From positions 507,695 to 571,694 of the forward strand of contig NZ_FNUM01000001.1 of the NCBI RefSeq assembly GCF_900107995.1: a stretch of 64,000 bases of DNA, given 5' to 3'. Under the pieces are notes generated by a model. The model was not told where the DNA came from and searched no databases. It saw only the letters and a program-made list of their open reading frames with translations. Shown piece by piece: positions 60,120-64,000 of this stretch (its first letter is position 1; each line of letters begins with the position of its first letter). The DNA is from Alcanivorax sp. DSM 26293. Lineage in GTDB: Bacteria > Pseudomonadota > Gammaproteobacteria > Pseudomonadales > Alcanivoracaceae. Position numbers and translations under genes: made by a program.

Positions 60120-60368
60120 ATGGACAAGCCAGTCATTGCTTCCCGGTTTCCCTATCCGTTGCCGGTGAAGAAAGGGGAAAAGGTGTTCTGGTGTGCCTGC
60201 GGGCGCAGCGACAACCAGCCTTACTGTGATGGCAGCCACAAAGGCACCGGCATCACCCCGGTGGCCTACACCGCACCACGGGACAAAATCGTGTTTTTCT
60301 GCGGCTGCAAGCACAGCGCCAAGGGACCGGTTTGCGATGGCAGCCATTCGAAGATAGTTGACAGTTGA
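60120..60368 (+). CDS. Double CDGSH iron-sulfur protein
   Basis: The 82-residue protein has two CDGSH motifs: [16 protein letters not shown] (about 25-40) and [16 protein letters not shown] (about 61-76). Each gives three cysteines and one histidine to hold a [2Fe-2S] cluster, as in bacterial two-domain members of the mitoNEET superfamily. No membrane segment is present, so it is soluble. Its role is probably redox or cluster transfer, not established in bacteria. AAGGA precedes ATG. Its last residues, IVDS, and its stop fall in the heptamer repeat beginning at 60353. It is convergent with ppc. Confidence 0.9.
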   Translation: MDKPVIASRFPYPLPVKKGEKVFWCACGRSDNQPYCDGSHKGTGITPVAYTAPRDKIVFFCGCKHSAKGPVCDGSHSKIVDS

Positions 60369-60524
60369 TAGTGGACAGTTAACAGCTAAAAACCTCGCGA
60401 TTGCGTTGTGATGCTTGATGAAGCAAAGAGGCCGCGTCCAAAGATTGGGCGCGGCCTCTTGCGTTTCAAATGAAGACAGCCGTTCGCGCGCAGCTGCCAA
60501 CTATCAACTGTCCACTGTCAATTA
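60353..60524. repeat. Heptamer repeat element, copy 5, with central GC hairpin
   Basis: The left array (60353-60386) uses AGTTGAC, AGTTGAT, AGTGGAC, AGTTAAC. The central hairpin (60423-60440/60446-60463) has core GAGGCCGCG as in copy 2. The right array (60496-60524) is inverted and stops just before the ppc stop codon. It separates two convergent genes. Confidence 0.8.
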
Positions 60525-60527
60525 CCT

Positions 60528-63194
60528 TCACCCCGTGTTGCGAAGCCCTGCTGCAATACCGGCGATGGTTACCATCAACGCACTTTCCAGGACTTTATCG
60601 CCGTCTTGCTGACGCAGGCGGGCCATCAGTTCTGCCTGGAGAAGATGCAGAGGGTCCGTGTAAGGGTCGCGGACACGGATGGACCAGCGCATCACCGGGT
60701 TGTTGTCCAGCAGGTCTTCACGGCCGGTCAGCGCAGACAAGGCGTTCACCGTGCCGGTGAGCCGCTCGCGTAACACTTCACCCAACCGGGCCAGATCAAC
60801 GTCCTCCCCGGCCAGGCGCTGCTCGTACCAGGCCGCCACGCGCAGATCGGCCTTGGCCAGTACCATTTCCAGCATGTCCACCACACCCTGGAAGAACGGC
60901 CATTGCGCCACCATTTCCTGCACGGTGCGATTCTGTTCCGGGTCTGCCTGAGCCGCCTCCAGCGCTGCCCCGGTGCCCAGCCAGGCGGGCAGCATCAAGC
61001 GGATCTGCGTCCAGGCAAAGACCCAGGGGATGGCTCGCAGGGAGCTGATGCCGGCATCCTTTTTTCGCCGTGCCGGGCGACTGCCCAGGGCCAGTCGGGA
61101 CAGTTCGGTCTCCGGGGTAACCGTGCGCAGATAACGCACCAGCTCCGGCTCCTCCTGGACCACGCTGCGGTAGCCGGCCACAGAGACGTCGGTAAGCGTC
61201 TGCATCTGTTCCCGCCATTGCGGTTTCGCCGCCCGGGGGGGCAACAGGGTGGCTTCCAGGGTGGCGGCCACATATTGCGCCAGGTTGAACACGGCCACCG
61301 CCGGGCGACCGTATTTGAAGCGGATCACTTCCCCCTGTTCGGTGACGCGAATGCGCCCGGCCACGGAGCCCGGCGGCTGGGACAGCAACGCCATGCGGGT
61401 GGGCGAGCCTCCCCGGGAGATGGAACCACCCCGGCCATGGAACAGGGTCAATGGAATCTGGTGCTCGGCAAACAGGGCGGTGAGCTTTTCCTGGGAGCGG
61501 TACTGGGCCCAGGCGGCACCGAGAAAGCCCGCATCCTTGGCGGAGTCGGAATAGCCGATCATCACTTCCTGGCCTCCGGCCACTCGCTGCCGATAGAACG
61601 GCACCGCCAACAGGGCCGACATGGTGTCCTCGGCGTTGTCCAGGTCATCCAGGGTTTCAAACAGCGGCACCACGCGCATGGGTTCGCTGACCCCGGCGAT
61701 CTTCTGCAGCAGCATCACCGCCAGCACATCCGAGGGGGCCCGGGCCATGGAGATCACATAGGCACCCAGCCCTTCGCTGCCCTGCTCGGCAATCACCCGA
61801 CAGGTGGCCAGCACTTCCGCCACCTCGTCGCTGCATTCCTCACTGCGGTAAAAACCGTCATCAATCAACGGGCGACGGGCCTGCAGTTCCTCTACCAGGA
61901 AGGCCTGCTTGCGCTCCTCCGGCCAGTCGGCGTAGCTGCCCAGCTGCAGATAGCGGGTCACCGCATCCACCGCATCACGATGACGGGTGGATTCCTGGCG
62001 AATATCCAGACAGAGCAAGGTAATACCGAAGCAGTTGAGCCGGCGCAGGGTGTTTTTCAGGTCGCCATCGGCGATATCGCCCAGCCCGACTGCACGCAGG
62101 GAGCGGTCGATCAGTTGCAGGGGAGCCAACAGCTCCTCGCGGCGCTGGAACCCCTCGCCTTCCGGCACCGGCAGGTTTTCCACCCGCGCTTCCATCTGCC
62201 GGCGGGTCAACTTCAGCCGCTGGCGCACCTGACGCAGAATCACCCGATAGGGCTCGTGGCTGTGACCGGTTTCGGCCAGCAACTCGTCGCTGGCCGTTTC
62301 CATGGACAGGTCCGCCAGCAGGTTTTCCACATCACGCAGATACAGGTCCGCGGCCATCCAGCGGGCCAGCAGCAACACTTCCCGGGTCACCGGCGCGGTC
62401 ACGTTGGGGTTGCCGTCCCGGTCCCCGCCCATCCACGAGGCCAGTCTCACCGGCGCCCAGTCAGCGGGTGGCTGGGGCAGCCCTTGCTCAGCCAGCTCCC
62501 GCTCCAGTTGCCGAACCATTTCCGGTACCGCCTGCCACAGGGACTGCTCAATGGTGGCGAAGCCCCACTTGGCCTCGTCCACCGGGGTAGGCCGTTCGCG
62601 ACGGATTTCATCGGTGCTCCAGGCGGCCAGGATCAGGCGGTAGAGCTTTTCGCGGCGAAAGGCCAGTTCATCGTCGGTGAGATCCGGACGGTCCAGTTCA
62701 CCCAGCAGATCCGCCATCTGGTCGTATTTGCGAATCAGGGTACGGCGGGTCACTTCCGTGGGGTGGGCAGTGAGTACCAGCTCCACTGACAGGTCCCGCA
62801 GGGTGCCTTCGATCACTCCACTGGCAATCTGCTCCTCCTGCAGGCGCTGCAGCACATCGCGAATCCCCTGATCACCGCCCGGATCCCCGGGGTAACGCTG
62901 ATGCTGACGGTGCAGACGCTCGCGGTGGTGTTGCTCGGCAATGTTGCTGAGGTTGAGAAACTGGCTAAAGGCCCGCGCCACTTCCAGCAGGGTGGCATCA
63001 TCCAGGGGCGACAACAGATCGCGCAGGGACGACAGCGCCGCCCCCTGTTCTCCGCGGGTGGTTACCGAGGCCTGACGGATGGTTTCGATGGTCTGGTACA
63101 GATCCTCTCCGGCCTGCTGGCGCAGGCACTGGCCCAGCAAATCCCCCAGCAAACGCACATCATCTCTCAGCGGCGTGTTGACACTGTTATCCAC
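60528..63194 (-). CDS. ppc: Phosphoenolpyruvate carboxylase (Ppc)
   Basis: The 888-residue enzyme makes oxaloacetate from phosphoenolpyruvate and bicarbonate, refilling the citric acid cycle. Catalytic marks are VLTAHPTEVTRR (catalytic histidine, about residue 145), SWMGGDRDGNPNVT, GYSDSAKDAG and FHGRGGSISRGGSPT; it ends AGLRNTG as the family usually does. The length matches E. coli (883). The start is GTG 63194 after AAGGAG five bases upstream; the longer frame to 63272 has no ribosome site. It is convergent with the CDGSH gene and divergent from the last gene. Confidence 0.95.
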   Translation of the reverse strand: MDNSVNTPLRDDVRLLGDLLGQCLRQQAGEDLYQTIETIRQASVTTRGEQGAALSSLRDLLSPLDDATLLEVARAFSQFLNLSNIAEQHHRERLHRQHQRYPGDPGGDQGIRDVLQRLQEEQIASGVIEGTLRDLSVELVLTAHPTEVTRRTLIRKYDQMADLLGELDRPDLTDDELAFRREKLYRLILAAWSTDEIRRERPTPVDEAKWGFATIEQSLWQAVPEMVRQLERELAEQGLPQPPADWAPVRLASWMGGDRDGNPNVTAPVTREVLLLARWMAADLYLRDVENLLADLSMETASDELLAETGHSHEPYRVILRQVRQRLKLTRRQMEARVENLPVPEGEGFQRREELLAPLQLIDRSLRAVGLGDIADGDLKNTLRRLNCFGITLLCLDIRQESTRHRDAVDAVTRYLQLGSYADWPEERKQAFLVEELQARRPLIDDGFYRSEECSDEVAEVLATCRVIAEQGSEGLGAYVISMARAPSDVLAVMLLQKIAGVSEPMRVVPLFETLDDLDNAEDTMSALLAVPFYRQRVAGGQEVMIGYSDSAKDAGFLGAAWAQYRSQEKLTALFAEHQIPLTLFHGRGGSISRGGSPTRMALLSQPPGSVAGRIRVTEQGEVIRFKYGRPAVAVFNLAQYVAATLEATLLPPRAAKPQWREQMQTLTDVSVAGYRSVVQEEPELVRYLRTVTPETELSRLALGSRPARRKKDAGISSLRAIPWVFAWTQIRLMLPAWLGTGAALEAAQADPEQNRTVQEMVAQWPFFQGVVDMLEMVLAKADLRVAAWYEQRLAGEDVDLARLGEVLRERLTGTVNALSALTGREDLLDNNPVMRWSIRVRDPYTDPLHLLQAELMARLRQQDGDKVLESALMVTIAGIAAGLRNTG

Positions 63195-63371
63195 GGTGAC
63201 TCCTTCATGACTGCAGGACGGTATGGCCTTCTTTATGCCTGAGCCCATTGGCCTTGGCCATGACATCGGCAAAAAAACGCATTTTTAACAACATTCCCGT
63301 GCCGGACATCTTTATTCCGGAGAGGCCCTGACGCAACATAGGCTCCATAAATAACCGGGGATCGATGAATC

Positions 63372-64000
63372 ATGACGACTTCCAGCCGTATCACCTCGGA
63401 TCAGGGTGTGGTGATCATGCAGTACCTGGCCCGTGCCCTGTTTGCCGCCCTGGCCGTGATTTATTTCCACCATGCGGACAACTTCTTTTTTACCCTGCCC
63501 AAGGCCACCCCCTGGCTGCTGTTTGCCGCCTATGTGGGCCTGCAGTTGTTACTGGTGTTCTGGCGACCGGCCAATGGCGATGCGTTCGCTTCCGGCCTGG
63601 ATCTGCTGACCCTGGGTATCGTACTGCTGCTGGACCCGGGCAATCCGCCGCCCACCATGGCGCTGCTGTTTATCGCCGTGCTCAGCAACGGCCTGCTGCA
63701 TGGCATCAAACGTTTTCTGATCATGCTGGCCGGTGCGGAAATCGTGCTGGCCTTCGTGTTGCCAATCCGGCTCAGTTATGTGACCACGCCAACAGCCTCG
63801 GCAAGCCTGTTCCTGGTCATCGCCCTGAGTGCCTGCATGCTCTATTTCGGGCTGATGATCTGGCGCAACCAGGCCCTGGCACGGGCGGCCCTGGAAGCCA
63901 CCTGGCGGGATCCGGACACGGATTTCATCAGCCGCGAGGCACTGGTCAGCACCGCCGGCTGGCTGGTGCCACTGCACGACCGGATTTCCTCGCCCCTGAC
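63372..64000 (+). CDS. Multi-pass membrane protein, 5' part (cut by window edge; possibly GGDEF-type)
   Basis: The frame runs from ATG 63372 to the window end without a stop, giving 209 residues. About six hydrophobic segments (residues 17-165) are followed by a cytosolic part beginning RAALEATWRDPDTDFISREALV and SPLT. The DPDTDFISREAL phrase recalls, loosely, the DxLTGLxNRxxL start of GGDEF domains, as in the two cyclases at 3692-5895, but the match is degenerate. It may be a diverged cyclase or another sensor. It was verified by direct translation. The divergent promoter region with ppc is 63195-63371. Confidence 0.65.
   Translation, partial: MTTSSRITSDQGVVIMQYLARALFAALAVIYFHHADNFFFTLPKATPWLLFAAYVGLQLLLVFWRPANGDAFASGLDLLTLGIVLLLDPGNPPPTMALLFIAVLSNGLLHGIKRFLIMLAGAEIVLAFVLPIRLSYVTTPTASASLFLVIALSACMLYFGLMIWRNQALARAALEATWRDPDTDFISREALVSTAGWLVPLHDRISSPL

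Overview
The window looks like an ordinary chromosomal segment of a GC-rich marine gammaproteobacterium, most likely a member of the Alcanivorax group. That placement is inferred from gene families and protein resemblance (class Ia ribonucleotide reductase of Pseudomonas type, RstA/RstB-like pair, OlsBA, Csu-type pili, TRAP transport, many lipoproteins) and was not computed. No rRNA, tRNA, CRISPR array, prophage, transposase or defence island was seen.

Layout. 1-70 is the 5' end of a leftward hydantoinase-B-like gene. 297-3537 holds argD, argF and an orphan iron-type ABC ATPase. 3692-5895 holds two overlapping paralogous membrane diguanylate cyclases, then glpK, then an RstB/RstA-like two-component pair reading left. 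nrdA and nrdB read right from a regulatory region with a perfect DnaA box. A small acidic protein, an exported amidohydrolase, and an acetolactate synthase/aldehyde dehydrogenase pair follow. 21650-26363 is a chaperone-usher operon of spore-coat-U (Csu) type whose usher is broken by one missing base. 26470-33458 holds a 5'-nucleotidase lipoprotein, a GH114-like protein, a KefB-like antiporter and an ABC1 kinase. 33792-39367 is a two-gene lipoprotein operon: an M19-like metallo-amidohydrolase and a large parallel-beta-helix/diheme-cytochrome fusion. 39596-45200 contains an acyltransferase, a YgjP-like peptidase, acnA, a small coiled-coil protein and a GNAT enzyme.

45537-50430 is a lipid-type locus: an AraC regulator, a desaturase, two short-chain dehydrogenases and a DUF4334 protein. 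A direct-repeat operator lies between regulator and desaturase. 50709-51473 is a NYN/LOTUS RNA-binding protein. 51676-55338 (leftward) is a TRAP transporter with a TatT lipoprotein. 55390-59847 (leftward) holds a rhomboid protease, a lipoprotein peptidase, EfpL/YeiP, and olsB-olsA behind a candidate PHO box. A CDGSH protein, ppc and the start of a membrane protein end the window.

The intergenic DNA is rich in short repeats. At least four palindromic families and one family of inverted 7-bp tandem repeats are present, and the last of these has been read into the C-termini of several proteins. I did not find a convincing new multi-gene defence or mobile system. The most interesting items are the beta-helix/diheme-cytochrome fusion, the heptamer repeat elements, the AraC operator, the PHO box and a candidate small RNA.
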